Positions 1-8,238 of a stretch of DNA of 21,724 nt are shown in pieces. The notes beneath the pieces were generated by a model that had not been told where the DNA came from, did no database searches, and was given only the letters and a program-made list of their open reading frames with translations. Both the position numbers and the translations under genes were made by a program. This DNA is from Coriobacteriia bacterium. GTDB lineage: Bacteria > Actinomycetota > Coriobacteriia > Coriobacteriales > UBA8131. Within the stretch, counting starts at the first letter, position 1, and each line of letters opens with the position of its first letter. The stretch is taken from positions 1 to 21,724 of the forward strand of contig WQXZ01000008.1 of NCBI GenBank assembly GCA_009781525.1. The letters run 5' to 3'.

Positions 1-8
1 AGAGGAGG
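1..8 (+). promoter_or_regulatory. Shine-Dalgarno site of mraZ
   Basis: AGAGGAGG lies 7 nt before the mraZ ATG at 16 and is a near-perfect anti-16S match. The cluster promoter and any MraZ operator repeats must lie upstream, outside the window. Confidence 0.8.
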
Positions 9-15
9 CGAGAGA

Positions 16-441
16 ATGCGAAACGATCTGACCGGAAAGTCAGAGAATCCTGTTGACGAAAAGGGACGCGTTTCACTGCCTACTATTTTTAGAAAGCCGC
101 TTTCTGATGAATCCCTGGTAATCGTCAAATCACACGATGATGAGTTTCCCCACCTTAGACTGTATACGATCGAGGACTACACCGAGTTTATCGAGAAGTA
201 TTTTGAAAGCTCAGGTGGCTACATGGCTCATGACATTCAGCATCAACGCAAAAGAGCAGCCCTTGCAAGGGGGGCAAACCCGATCAAGTTCGACGGATCA
301 TATCGTATCCGTATCGAAGGTGATCTTCGAGAGTATGCTCAGATCACAGATCGGGTCAAGTTTCAGGGGGTATACGATCACGTTATGATAATGTCGCCAG
401 AGATAGACGATAAATACGAAGTTTCCGTACCAATATACTGA
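16..441 (+). CDS. mraZ: Transcriptional regulator MraZ
   Basis: MraZ is a DNA-binding repressor of its own dcw cluster, built from two SpoVT/AbrB-like swapped-hairpin halves that assemble into a ring. The first half shows the family signature DEKGRVSLP at residues 14-22. The second half (about 94-130, with GDLREYAQI) is recognisable, but its usual D-x-x-GR signature has decayed to GSYRIRI. At 141 residues the length is normal. The gene is first in the cluster, 29 nt before rsmH, exactly where mraZ normally sits. The ATG at 16 has a strong ribosome site. Autoregulation is expected from the family, but the operator is not in the window. The identification rests on motif plus position and is firm. 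Confidence 0.93.
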   Translation: MRNDLTGKSENPVDEKGRVSLPTIFRKPLSDESLVIVKSHDDEFPHLRLYTIEDYTEFIEKYFESSGGYMAHDIQHQRKRAALARGANPIKFDGSYRIRIEGDLREYAQITDRVKFQGVYDHVMIMSPEIDDKYEVSVPIY

Positions 442-470
442 TTAGCTGCTGCTCACGTTTAGTTGGAACC

Positions 471-1433
471 ATGAGTTACGCATCTGCGACATATCAGCAC
501 AATCCTGTCATGACAGACCAAGTCGAACAGTTTTTAGGTCTTAAAACCGGAGAAGTTTTCTGTGATTGTACTTTAGGGGGAGCAGGTCACAGCATTTTGC
601 TTGGAAAGCGTCTGGGTCAAGACGGGTTTTTGATTGGTATTGACCGCGACCAGTATGCATTGGCTGCTGCTCGGAAACGTCTGAGTAGTGAGCTCCCTGA
701 TATCAGGCAAGTTGTCATGCATGGTAATTTCGCCGACCTTGATAAGCTCCTGCTGAGCCTGGCGATTCCAGGTGTCGATGCTTTCTTATTTGACCTCGGT
801 ACGTCTTCGCACCAGCTGGATACACAATCCCGCGGCTTCTCATACTCTCAAGACGGTCCACTGGACATGCGTATGGATGCTGAGAACACCACACTGACCG
901 CTGAGACAATTATTAATACTTTCAGCGAGTCTGACCTGGCATCGATTATCCAGACATATGGCGAAGAGAGATTCGCATATAGAATCGCCAAGGCAATCGT
1001 ACGCAAGCGAGACACAGAGCCATATACCTTGACATCACAGCTGGCAGAGACTGTTCGTGGCGCTGTGCCTGCTGCAGCCAGGAGGAGCGGAGGCAACCCA
1101 GCAAAGAGAACATTCCAAGCGTTGAGAATCTACATAAACTCTGAGCTCCAGGCTGTTGAACAGGGGCTTGAAGCAGCGTTACGCTGGTTGAACCCAGGTG
1201 GCAGAGTAGTCGTGCTCAGCTACCACTCGTTAGAGGATCGCATCGTCAAGCAAAGCTTTGCACAAGCAGCACAAGCCTGTATATGCCCGCCCGATGTGAC
1301 GATCTGCGTCTGTGGTAGACAACAAAGATTCGATCTGCTTACCAAAAAGCCAGAAACACCAGAACAAGATGAAATACAGGCTAACCCTCGTAGCGCATCA
1401 GCAAAGTTACGAGCAATCACAAAGCGTATTTAA
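471..1433 (+). CDS. rsmH: 16S rRNA (cytosine(1402)-N4)-methyltransferase RsmH
   Basis: RsmH (MraW) uses S-adenosylmethionine to methylate N4 of C1402 in the 16S rRNA P-site. Visible family blocks are HNPVM (10-14), the SAM loop GGAGH (36-40), GIDRD (56-60), DLGTSS (108-113), the RGFSY..DGPLDMRMD block (121-136), YGEERFAYRIAK (163-174), SYHSLEDR (250-257) and NPRSASAKLR (305-314). Four cysteines at 270, 272, 279 and 281 form the CxC..CxCG cluster common in this family. The 320-residue length is typical. The ATG at 471 is preceded only by a weak GGA site, but homology begins at residue 10, so the start fits. It is cotranscribed between mraZ and the ftsL-like gene. Confidence 0.96.
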   Translation: MSYASATYQHNPVMTDQVEQFLGLKTGEVFCDCTLGGAGHSILLGKRLGQDGFLIGIDRDQYALAAARKRLSSELPDIRQVVMHGNFADLDKLLLSLAIPGVDAFLFDLGTSSHQLDTQSRGFSYSQDGPLDMRMDAENTTLTAETIINTFSESDLASIIQTYGEERFAYRIAKAIVRKRDTEPYTLTSQLAETVRGAVPAAARRSGGNPAKRTFQALRIYINSELQAVEQGLEAALRWLNPGGRVVVLSYHSLEDRIVKQSFAQAAQACICPPDVTICVCGRQQRFDLLTKKPETPEQDEIQANPRSASAKLRAITKRI

Positions 1434-1442
1434 GGATAAACG

Positions 1443-2006
1443 ATGGCAGAACCAGCGTACACATATGATATGAGAAACCAGGCAGTCGCCAGACCTAGAG
1501 AGCGCGAGCAAACCCAGGTCGAGCTGACCGTAGTCGAGAACCGATCAAGACCCCGGGCGATCAAACCTTTTACTATCAACCTTTCTATCAGGATAACACT
1601 GCTTGTCGCGACGATAATCATCGCAATGATTCCCTTCGCTCGGATCTGGCTGGCAAACGACACTATGCGGATGTTGGTTGCGAGCGATAGGCTAGGGCAA
1701 GATATCGCCACCGCCAGAGCAGAAGGACATCGTCTTGAATCGCAATACTCCGCAATGACTAATCCACAGACTATCCAGCGCCAAGCAGAAGACTTAGGCA
1801 TGGTGCCTGATTCTGATCCGGTCTACCTGCAGTACAGCAATGACCAGCAGTCGGTCTGGGATCCTGGCTACGTCTATACTTCGGCTTCGCGCACTGCACC
1901 AGAGCTTGTCAGTTCACTTCTAAATGTAGCAATAGAGTATGTCGCGCAGAGTAGCGATGCTGATACTGGCTCAAGCAGTAATTCTGCAGGCAGCGATGGG
2001 TACTAA
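1443..2006 (+). CDS. ftsL: FtsL-like septum protein (bitopic, coiled coil)
   Basis: This is a small bitopic membrane protein in the ftsL position, between rsmH and ftsI. It has a hydrophilic, Arg/Pro-containing cytoplasmic segment (1-46), one membrane helix (about 47-67), a short helical segment with coiled-coil character (76-104), and then NPQTIQRQAEDLGM (107-120), which resembles the N-P-x-x-I-x-x-x-A-x-x-L-G-M pattern of FtsL/DivIC proteins. The tail (130-187) is Ser/Asp-rich and probably disordered. FtsL with FtsQ and FtsB/DivIC activates the FtsW-FtsI synthase. The ATG at 1443 has AAGGAT 5 nt upstream, overlapping the rsmH stop. FtsL families are poorly conserved, so the name rests on topology, the NPxxI..LGM motif and position. 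Confidence 0.82.
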   Translation: MAEPAYTYDMRNQAVARPREREQTQVELTVVENRSRPRAIKPFTINLSIRITLLVATIIIAMIPFARIWLANDTMRMLVASDRLGQDIATARAEGHRLESQYSAMTNPQTIQRQAEDLGMVPDSDPVYLQYSNDQQSVWDPGYVYTSASRTAPELVSSLLNVAIEYVAQSSDADTGSSSNSAGSDGY

Positions 2007-3987
2007 GAACAACAGACCTGGCAGTCAGACTGGCAGCAGAAAAGCTGCTGGTGGTAGACGACTAGGTAGCAGCGAGACTGGCAGCAGGCGTCCTCCTGCA
2101 GGTTATCAGGCTAGTCGGAAGCCTCGTGTCAGCGGACAAGCCATCGAACGGCGAGAAAGAACCCGCAGCACTGCCGCTCTGTTTGCTCTGTTCGTGGTAT
2201 TCGCAGTAGCGATTGTTGTACGGCTTTACTATATTCAGGTCTATGCAGCGCCAGACCTGGCCAGTATCGCACAAGCTCAGCGTCAGTCAGAAAAACCACA
2301 AAGGATCAGTGCCAGACGCGGCTCGATACTCGATCGTAATGGAATCGTTCTAGCAACCACAATCGACACAGTCTCCGTCTATGCGAATACCCTACAAATG
2401 AAAAACCCCGAAGCCACAGCCTTCTATGTCGCTGAAATCATCGGTGGAGAACCAGAAGAGTGGCTGCAGAGGTTCTTAGAAGCACCAAAAGATGCATCAA
2501 ACGTATTGCTTGTCAGATACGCAGACCTCGACATTGTCGACATCTTTAACGAGCAGCAGGAATTTCTGGAGAAACTCGAGTTTCGGGTAGCAAGAATGAG
2601 CGCCAAGATGAATCCCAATGCAGGTACAGTATGGGTTGTTGAAACCGCTCTCAGCTGCATCAACTTCGATTATGAATTTACGAGAGTTTATCCATATGGA
2701 GCAATCGGCGCTCAGATCATTGGCACGGTTAACGATAAGGGAGAAGCAATTTGCGGGATTGAACTGCAATACGACCGTATCTTGGCTGGGCAGGATGGAG
2801 AGATCACCGTTGAGCTGGGGCGCGATGGAACACCGTTGCCGAATGGTCAACGTAATGAAGTGCCGAAATTCGATGGCGAAGACATTATTATCTCGATTGA
2901 CATCGGCTTACAGGAGTTCGTTGAGAGCGAGCTTAAACGCTATGGCGAGCTGGGAAATACCAATCATGGTAGTGTGACGATTGTCGACGGGGCAACAGGC
3001 GAGATTTATGCAGCGGCTTCCCTGCCGCTTTACGACCGCCAAAGTGTCACAACAGAAGAAATCGAGCTTGGCGCTATGAGCCTGAGAGGGATTGTCTATC
3101 CCTATGAGCCAGGATCGACGATGAAAGCTGTTGCAGCAACTGCGGCTCTTGAAGCAGGGGTTGTTAGCGTTGACGATATCTTTTATGTTCCAGCCACTTT
3201 GGAGATCGATGAATTCACAATCAAAGACTGGTATACACGTAATGATCAGAACATGGATCTGCGTCATATTCTGGCAAATTCTTCGAATATCGGTATGACC
3301 TTAGTGGGCAGGGAGCTTGGTAGGCAGGAGCTGTTCGACTACTACTACCTGGCTGGATTCTATCAGCCTACTCACATTGATTACGTAGGTTTGAGTGGTG
3401 TTGGCGAGCCAACCTACCTGACCAATGAGACTTATCCGAATGGCGAATACATCTCTGTTGCAGATAGACCGACCTATTGGTCGGACATCCATGCTGCCAA
3501 CCTGACATTTGGGCAAGGCCTTCACGTTACTGCTTTGCAGATGGCATCATTTTATGGGGCGTTGGCAAATGGCGGCGTGCTCTACGAGCCACACTTTCTG
3601 ATCAGTCGCCCGCAATGTCCCGATCAACCGGAATATCGTTCGCATCGCATCATGGAGGTTTCGACTGCAGAGACGATGACCGATCTGCTTGAGAGCGTTA
3701 TGACCGATGGAACCGGGGTGCCAGCAGCTGTTCCAGGCTATCGGATCGCTGGTAAGACCGGTACCGCTGAGCGAGCCGAAGGTGGAAGCTATTCTGGAGA
3801 TGTCACCCAGTCGATGGTAGGCTACTTCGCTGACTCGGATTGCGACCTGGTGGTCATGGTGGTCATGGATGATGCCGGTTTGGTTGGTAACGCTGTAGCG
3901 CCAAAACCACTGTTTGCTTCCCTAATGGACTACATTGCTAATCGCTATTGGATTGAACCCGATAGTCCTCAAAGCGAGAGGAACTAG
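1996..3987 (+). CDS. ftsI: Septal class B penicillin-binding protein FtsI (PBP2/PBP3 type)
   Basis: FtsI is the transpeptidase that cross-links septal peptidoglycan and works with FtsW. From the ATG at 1996 it has 663 residues: a basic Gly/Ser/Arg cytoplasmic tail of about 55 residues, a membrane helix near 56-75, and the dimerisation-domain motif RRGSILDRNG. The transpeptidase domain follows with the catalytic S374-TMK377 (SxxK), S429-S-N431 (SxN) and KTGT (587-590). No PASTA domain follows. A longer frame opens at an ATG at 1939, but that would put 68 nt inside ftsL and a hydrophobic stretch before the basic tail. The 1996 start overlaps ftsL by only 11 nt and looks translationally coupled. 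Two in-frame 13-nt copies (2027-2039, 2075-2087) encode a repeated TGSR element in the tail. Confidence 0.95.
   Translation: MGTKNNRPGSQTGSRKAAGGRRLGSSETGSRRPPAGYQASRKPRVSGQAIERRERTRSTAALFALFVVFAVAIVVRLYYIQVYAAPDLASIAQAQRQSEKPQRISARRGSILDRNGIVLATTIDTVSVYANTLQMKNPEATAFYVAEIIGGEPEEWLQRFLEAPKDASNVLLVRYADLDIVDIFNEQQEFLEKLEFRVARMSAKMNPNAGTVWVVETALSCINFDYEFTRVYPYGAIGAQIIGTVNDKGEAICGIELQYDRILAGQDGEITVELGRDGTPLPNGQRNEVPKFDGEDIIISIDIGLQEFVESELKRYGELGNTNHGSVTIVDGATGEIYAAASLPLYDRQSVTTEEIELGAMSLRGIVYPYEPGSTMKAVAATAALEAGVVSVDDIFYVPATLEIDEFTIKDWYTRNDQNMDLRHILANSSNIGMTLVGRELGRQELFDYYYLAGFYQPTHIDYVGLSGVGEPTYLTNETYPNGEYISVADRPTYWSDIHAANLTFGQGLHVTALQMASFYGALANGGVLYEPHFLISRPQCPDQPEYRSHRIMEVSTAETMTDLLESVMTDGTGVPAAVPGYRIAGKTGTAERAEGGSYSGDVTQSMVGYFADSDCDLVVMVVMDDAGLVGNAVAPKPLFASLMDYIANRYWIEPDSPQSERN
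3976..3983 (+). promoter_or_regulatory. Ribosome binding site choosing the mraY GTG start
   Basis: GAGAGGAA ends 8 nt before GTG 3992. It lies inside the last codons of ftsI and supports the GTG over the upstream ATG at 3935, which would overlap ftsI by 53 nt and add a non-conserved leader. Confidence 0.6.
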
Positions 3988-3991
3988 GGCA

Positions 3992-5041
3992 GTGATTGGT
4001 TTTCCGCAATACCCGGCTTTTCAGGTTTTTCTAGCAATCGTTATGTCGATGTCATTGACAATGTCACTGCTTCCGGCATGGATCAGATTGTTGCGCTTCA
4101 GACAGATTGGTCAACAGGTGCGAGCCGATGGGCCGCAACGTCATCTGGTAAAACAAGGCACTCCAACCATGGGTGGGGTGGTGATTCTGTTTGCCATTCT
4201 TGTCACAATGCTACTTCTGACAAGAGCCAGGAGTACTGCTGAGTTGACAAATGTGGTTCTGATTGCCTTTGCCACCTTGGCCTGTGGCCTGGTTGGCTTG
4301 GTTGATGATGCTTCCAAGCTGGTAAAAGAGCGCTCATTGGGCTTAAAGCCCAATGCCAAGATGGTCATGCTGACATTTATTGCTGTGGTCTTTACGCTGG
4401 TTGCTGTAAATTATGGCAATATCTCGCCAGTTGTTACTATTCCATTGTTCAGAAGCTTTGACCTCGGTGTTCTGACCACCACGATCGGAGATTCTGTTAC
4501 TGGCTTCAAGATTCCGTGGCTATACCTGCTGTTCGTGTTTTTGCTGATGGTAGGCATGGCAAACTCAGTCAATCTGACCGACGGACTTGATGGTCTGGCT
4601 GGCGGCACGGTCATGATAGCCATGGTGGTAATGGCCGTCATTTCATACCGGGTCGATCAGCTGAATACTGCCTTGATTGCTGCTGCTGCCTGTGGTGCCT
4701 GTGTTGGATTCTTATGGTTTAACAGCTATCCAGCGATGATATTCATGGGTGATACCGGTTCCTTGGCCTTCGGAGGCGCTTTTGCGGCTATTGCTGTCGT
4801 TACCAAGACCGAGATCGTGTCACTGCTGGTCGGCGGAGTTTTCGTCCTGGAAGCCATTTCGGTGATTATCCAAGTCGCATACTTCAAGCTGACACAGAAG
4901 CGGGTTTTTCTGATGTCGCCAATACACCATCATTTCGAGCAAAAGGGCTGGTCGGAGACAACCATAGTCATCCGCTTTTGGATAATCACCGCACTCAGCG
5001 CTGCTGTTGGATTTGCCTGGTTCTTCAGTCAGAGTACCTAG
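3992..5041 (+). CDS. mraY: Phospho-N-acetylmuramoyl-pentapeptide transferase MraY
   Basis: MraY moves phospho-MurNAc-pentapeptide from UDP to undecaprenyl phosphate, giving lipid I at the inner membrane face. Starting at GTG 3992 it has 349 residues and about ten hydrophobic segments. The signature loops are all present: RADGPQRHLVKQGTPTMGG near 44-62, the double Asp in GLVDDASK (105-106), NLTDGLDGLAGG (194-205), FMGDTGS (251-257) and the SPIHHHFEQKGW loop with the His triad at 312-314. The gene starts 4 nt after the ftsI stop and its own stop abuts the ftsW ribosome site, so it is embedded in the operon. Every family-defining acidic and His residue is intact, so it should be active. Confidence 0.97.
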   Translation: MIGFPQYPAFQVFLAIVMSMSLTMSLLPAWIRLLRFRQIGQQVRADGPQRHLVKQGTPTMGGVVILFAILVTMLLLTRARSTAELTNVVLIAFATLACGLVGLVDDASKLVKERSLGLKPNAKMVMLTFIAVVFTLVAVNYGNISPVVTIPLFRSFDLGVLTTTIGDSVTGFKIPWLYLLFVFLLMVGMANSVNLTDGLDGLAGGTVMIAMVVMAVISYRVDQLNTALIAAAACGACVGFLWFNSYPAMIFMGDTGSLAFGGAFAAIAVVTKTEIVSLLVGGVFVLEAISVIIQVAYFKLTQKRVFLMSPIHHHFEQKGWSETTIVIRFWIITALSAAVGFAWFFSQST

Positions 5042-5044
5042 GAG
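5040..5044 (+). promoter_or_regulatory. Ribosome binding site choosing the ftsW GTG start
   Basis: AGGAG overlaps the mraY stop codon (TAG 5039-5041) and sits 5 nt before GTG 5050. It favours GTG 5050 over the in-frame ATG at 4978, which lies inside mraY and lacks this spacing. Confidence 0.65.
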
Positions 5045-5049
5045 AGTCA

Positions 5050-6627
5050 GTGCAGAATCAGGCAAAATCAAAGCATTCCAGATTCAGCGACATTCGCGCC
5101 CGGCTAGCTGTGTCAATTCCTTCGGATATCGTGTTCTTGCTGGTTGTTGTTGTGGTGATGATAACCGCCGGTCTCTCGATGTGTTACTCGACGACCTTTG
5201 TCAGTCAGCAGGTAGCCCATGCGACTTTGATCAAACAGCTACAGTTTCTGGCGCTTGGACTGGTGTTGTCAGTAACTCTGGGTGTCCTGGCACGGTTCTT
5301 CTTCACAGAACAGAGGGATATCTGGTTTATCATTATCGGTCTTTTCTGGATAATCTCGCTTGGCTTGATGGCACTGGTGCTGGTTCCGGGTTTCGGAGTA
5401 AAAGTCAACGGAGCAGTACGTTGGATAGATGTGGCTGGCTTCAGGTTTCAGCCATCAGAGCTGGCAAAAGTAGCATTGATACTGTTTTCTGCCACGGCTT
5501 TTGATCAACTTAAAAACGATAACTCAAGCAGGCTGCGTTGGTTTTTGTTGGGTAGCTATATCCTGCTGCAATTCTTGGCATTGAAGCAAAATGATTTCGG
5601 TACGATCATGCTGCTTCATTTTGGCCTTTTGGTAGTTATGTGGTTAGGAGACAGGCCGTTTGTCAGCTTGAACAAGGGCTTTTTTACCAGTATCTCTTTT
5701 TTGAGTCTGTTTCCGGTTCTGCTCCTGGTAGCTTCGTACCTGTTCTTTCCATTTCGACGTAGTCGTTTTCAAGCTATGTGGTGCAAATTGACTGGGGATA
5801 GCATAACAACAGTACTGAGCGATGCAGATCAGCTACGGAATGGTATATTAGCGCTTGGTGATGGAGGGGTATTCGGTCTGGGTGCAGGGCTTTCAAAGCA
5901 GAAGTATTTCTATCTGCCCGCTGCAGACAATGACTTCGTATTCGCGATTATCGGCGAAGAGTTCGGCATGGTCGGGGCACTTTTAGTCTTATTCCTGTTC
6001 TTGTTGTTTGCTTTTTTCGGACTACGCATTACTGCAAAAGCGGGAAGTTCTCAGGGCAAGATGATAGCTGGCGGAGCAACCTGCATGATTGTCGGCCAGG
6101 CACTGATAAATATCGGCGGTATCATCGGAGCTACCCCACTAACCGGCAAGCCTCTGCCTTTCTTCAGTTCTGGTGGGTCGTCGATGGTGGCGTCGGTTCT
6201 ACTTGCAGCATGCATTGTCATTGTTGCGATATTTGATTCTGAGCAGAATAGCGCGGTTAGACGACAAGATGCGTTAACAGTGATTCGCGGTCGAGCTGTT
6301 GAAGATGCTGATTATCTTTATGACCGAGCAGTTCAGCGCAATCGCCGTAGAGACCAACCAGCTCAAGAAAGGCTGCTGGTTCAAAACCTTAGCAAGGTTA
6401 CTCAATCAACTGCGCGAAACAAAGTGGGCGAGCGCAAACCTCGAAGAGTTAGCCAGTCTGCTGCTCACGACAACTTGATGGTGGAGCGCAGCCGTAGTCT
6501 GGCTGCTCAGGCTGACTGGAGTACCAGCAGGTCGGCTCAATCTGGTCGCGGGCAAACAGCTCGTCAAGACGCTGTTCTGAACCATGTGGGTGAGTTTACC
6601 AGCAGTTTTACGCGACGCTCCTCATAG
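5050..6627 (+). CDS. ftsW: Peptidoglycan glycosyltransferase FtsW (SEDS family) with long C-terminal tail
   Basis: FtsW polymerises lipid II into septal glycan strands together with FtsI. From GTG 5050 it has 525 residues. The multi-spanning SEDS core covers about 30-395 and shows the conserved FRFQPSELAK block, the GLGAGLSKQKYFYLPAADNDFVFAIIGEEFG region with its catalytic-type Asp, and the TPLTGKPLPFFSSGGSSM motif near the C-terminal helices. After the last helix comes a hydrophilic tail of about 130 residues (396-525) rich in Arg, Gln, Ser and Ala, longer than in many FtsW proteins. The dcw position and partner ftsI argue for FtsW rather than the elongation paralogue RodA. It sits between mraY and murF, with only 32 nt before murF. 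Confidence 0.94.
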   Translation: MQNQAKSKHSRFSDIRARLAVSIPSDIVFLLVVVVVMITAGLSMCYSTTFVSQQVAHATLIKQLQFLALGLVLSVTLGVLARFFFTEQRDIWFIIIGLFWIISLGLMALVLVPGFGVKVNGAVRWIDVAGFRFQPSELAKVALILFSATAFDQLKNDNSSRLRWFLLGSYILLQFLALKQNDFGTIMLLHFGLLVVMWLGDRPFVSLNKGFFTSISFLSLFPVLLLVASYLFFPFRRSRFQAMWCKLTGDSITTVLSDADQLRNGILALGDGGVFGLGAGLSKQKYFYLPAADNDFVFAIIGEEFGMVGALLVLFLFLLFAFFGLRITAKAGSSQGKMIAGGATCMIVGQALINIGGIIGATPLTGKPLPFFSSGGSSMVASVLLAACIVIVAIFDSEQNSAVRRQDALTVIRGRAVEDADYLYDRAVQRNRRRDQPAQERLLVQNLSKVTQSTARNKVGERKPRRVSQSAAHDNLMVERSRSLAAQADWSTSRSAQSGRGQTARQDAVLNHVGEFTSSFTRRSS

Positions 6628-6659
6628 GTCGCGTTCCAACTCGAACAGAGAAGTGAAAT

Positions 6660-8141
6660 ATGAAGCTGAAGCTAAGTCAGATACTGTCGATTTCTGGAAT
6701 TGAACCTATTGACGGTGTAAACAACCCAGAGCAGGTCATCACCTCGCTTGAATGGGATTCGAGAAAAGTCAGAGCTGGGTCTGCCTTTTTAGCAATGCAG
6801 GGTGAGCATGTTGACGGTAATGAATACCTGTTCAGCGCTCTGGCTGCTGGGGCAGTACTGCTGATTGCCAGCAGGCCTGTTGGTGCGCTGCTGATGGATG
6901 CAGCTGCCGAGCACAACGCCACCCTTGTTCAGGTCTCAGATCCTGAATGGATATTAGGGGAGATTGCAAAAATATGGCGCGATCAACTCTCAGCCAGAGT
7001 GGTTGGAGTCACCGGCTCAAGTGGCAAGACATCAACCAAAGAGTTGATTGCTTCGGTGTTGCAACAAAAGTTCAGAACTGAAAAGAATCAAGGCAACTTT
7101 AACAACCTATTAGGCCTGCCCTACACTGTGCTGCAGGCAGCTGAAGATACGGAGCTCCTGGTGCTTGAGATGGGCATGCAATATAAAGGTGAGATAAGCC
7201 GATATACTCAGATTTCAAGACCTGAGATAGCAGTATTTACCAATATCGGAGTTGCCCACATCGAGTTACTGGGTTCGCAACAGGCGATTGCCGAGGCAAA
7301 AGCCGAGTTGATAGAAGCTCTTCCTGATAATAACGGGTTGGTTGTTATTAATGGCGACGACCCGTTTACTGAGACCATGCTTCAGATAGGTAAAGCTGAC
7401 CAACGAGGTTTGGAAGTCATTCGTTATGGCCTTTCAGATTCAAACGATGTTTATGCATCTGATATCAGCTATGACCAGCAAGGCAGACCAAGCTTCACTA
7501 TCAGATTCCCTGGCTTTGAAGCCATAGCTGTCACCATGCAATTGACTGGGGAGCACAATATCAAGAATGCTTTGGCTGCTGCTGCCTTGGCTCACAGGCT
7601 GGGCATTGACAGCAGTGACATCATTACTGGCTTGATGCAGGCTGAAGCTCCTTCCCAGCGTCAAGAGATAATCGAGCTGCATGGCTCCCTGATAATCAAC
7701 GACAGCTACAACGCGAATCCAGACTCTATGCGTGCTTCACTGAAGACACTGGCTTTGACAGAGCCCGACCGACCGCATATTGCAGTGCTGGGTGATATGT
7801 TTGAGCTGGGGGAGCATGAGGAGGAACTGCATCGCGAAATCGGATCATTCGTAGCTGAACAAGATCTTTCGCTGTTGCTTACAGTTGGTAGGCGTGCTGC
7901 CTGGATCGCTGATGCTGCTAGTCAGGCATTGGCGCACTCCAGTGGTAGCACTGCTTTCGCCAGTACCAGCCCCAAGCTTTGTATTATCAGCGTCGATGAA
8001 TGGCAGGATGCAGTTCAGCTATTGTTGCCTGAACTTGAGCGACAAGCAGTTATACTGGTAAAAGCCTCGCGCTCGATGGCTTTGGAGCGAATTGTTGATG
8101 CATTATCTGAAAGCCAATCAAGCCAAGGTGGCACTGCGTAA
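6660..8141 (+). CDS. murF: UDP-N-acetylmuramoyl-tripeptide--D-alanyl-D-alanine ligase MurF
   Basis: MurF is the cytoplasmic ATP-dependent ligase that adds D-Ala-D-Ala to the UDP-MurNAc-tripeptide. The 493-residue product has the three Mur-ligase domains: an N-terminal substrate domain (WDSRKVRAGSAF near 30), the ATP loop GSSGKTSTK (119-127) with EMGMQYKGEIS and FTNIGVAHIE, and the C-terminal domain with NDSYNANPDS (347-356) and LGDMFELGEHEEELH. NDSYNANP separates MurF from MurC, MurD and MurE. The ATG at 6660 has a moderate GAGAAG site 6 nt upstream. It precedes the D-Asp ligase and the MurE-MurD fusion, so the amino-acid-adding enzymes for positions 2 to 5 of the stem and for the bridge are adjacent. 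Confidence 0.96.
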   Translation: MKLKLSQILSISGIEPIDGVNNPEQVITSLEWDSRKVRAGSAFLAMQGEHVDGNEYLFSALAAGAVLLIASRPVGALLMDAAAEHNATLVQVSDPEWILGEIAKIWRDQLSARVVGVTGSSGKTSTKELIASVLQQKFRTEKNQGNFNNLLGLPYTVLQAAEDTELLVLEMGMQYKGEISRYTQISRPEIAVFTNIGVAHIELLGSQQAIAEAKAELIEALPDNNGLVVINGDDPFTETMLQIGKADQRGLEVIRYGLSDSNDVYASDISYDQQGRPSFTIRFPGFEAIAVTMQLTGEHNIKNALAAAALAHRLGIDSSDIITGLMQAEAPSQRQEIIELHGSLIINDSYNANPDSMRASLKTLALTEPDRPHIAVLGDMFELGEHEEELHREIGSFVAEQDLSLLLTVGRRAAWIADAASQALAHSSGSTAFASTSPKLCIISVDEWQDAVQLLLPELERQAVILVKASRSMALERIVDALSESQSSQGGTA

Positions 8142-8143
8142 GC

Positions 8144-8216
8144 AGAACCTTTACATGGTTCTAATCGTCCCCGACGCTGCTGAGCACCTGACCTTCAGGT
8201 CTTAAGGCAGCTTAAG
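8144..8216 (+). promoter_or_regulatory. Cluster of three short inverted repeats between murF and the D-Asp ligase
   Basis: Three adjacent dyads are visible. AGAACC/GGTTCT (8144-8162) has a 7-nt loop, ACCTGA/TCAGGT (8186-8200) a 3-nt loop, and CTTAAG/CTTAAG (8201-8216) a 4-nt loop. GCTGC at 8176-8180 could also pair with GCAGC at 8207-8211 to enclose the middle hairpin. There is no U-run, so this is not a standard terminator. It may be an RNA processing, attenuation or operator element separating early from late dcw genes; function is unknown. Confidence 0.4.
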
Positions 8217-8238
8217 TAACAGGAGCCTCGATAAGCTG

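Noticed and set aside
5007..5504. 165-codon plus-strand frame over the mraY/ftsW boundary
   Set aside because: Out of frame with both strongly supported genes and with no similarity to a known family.
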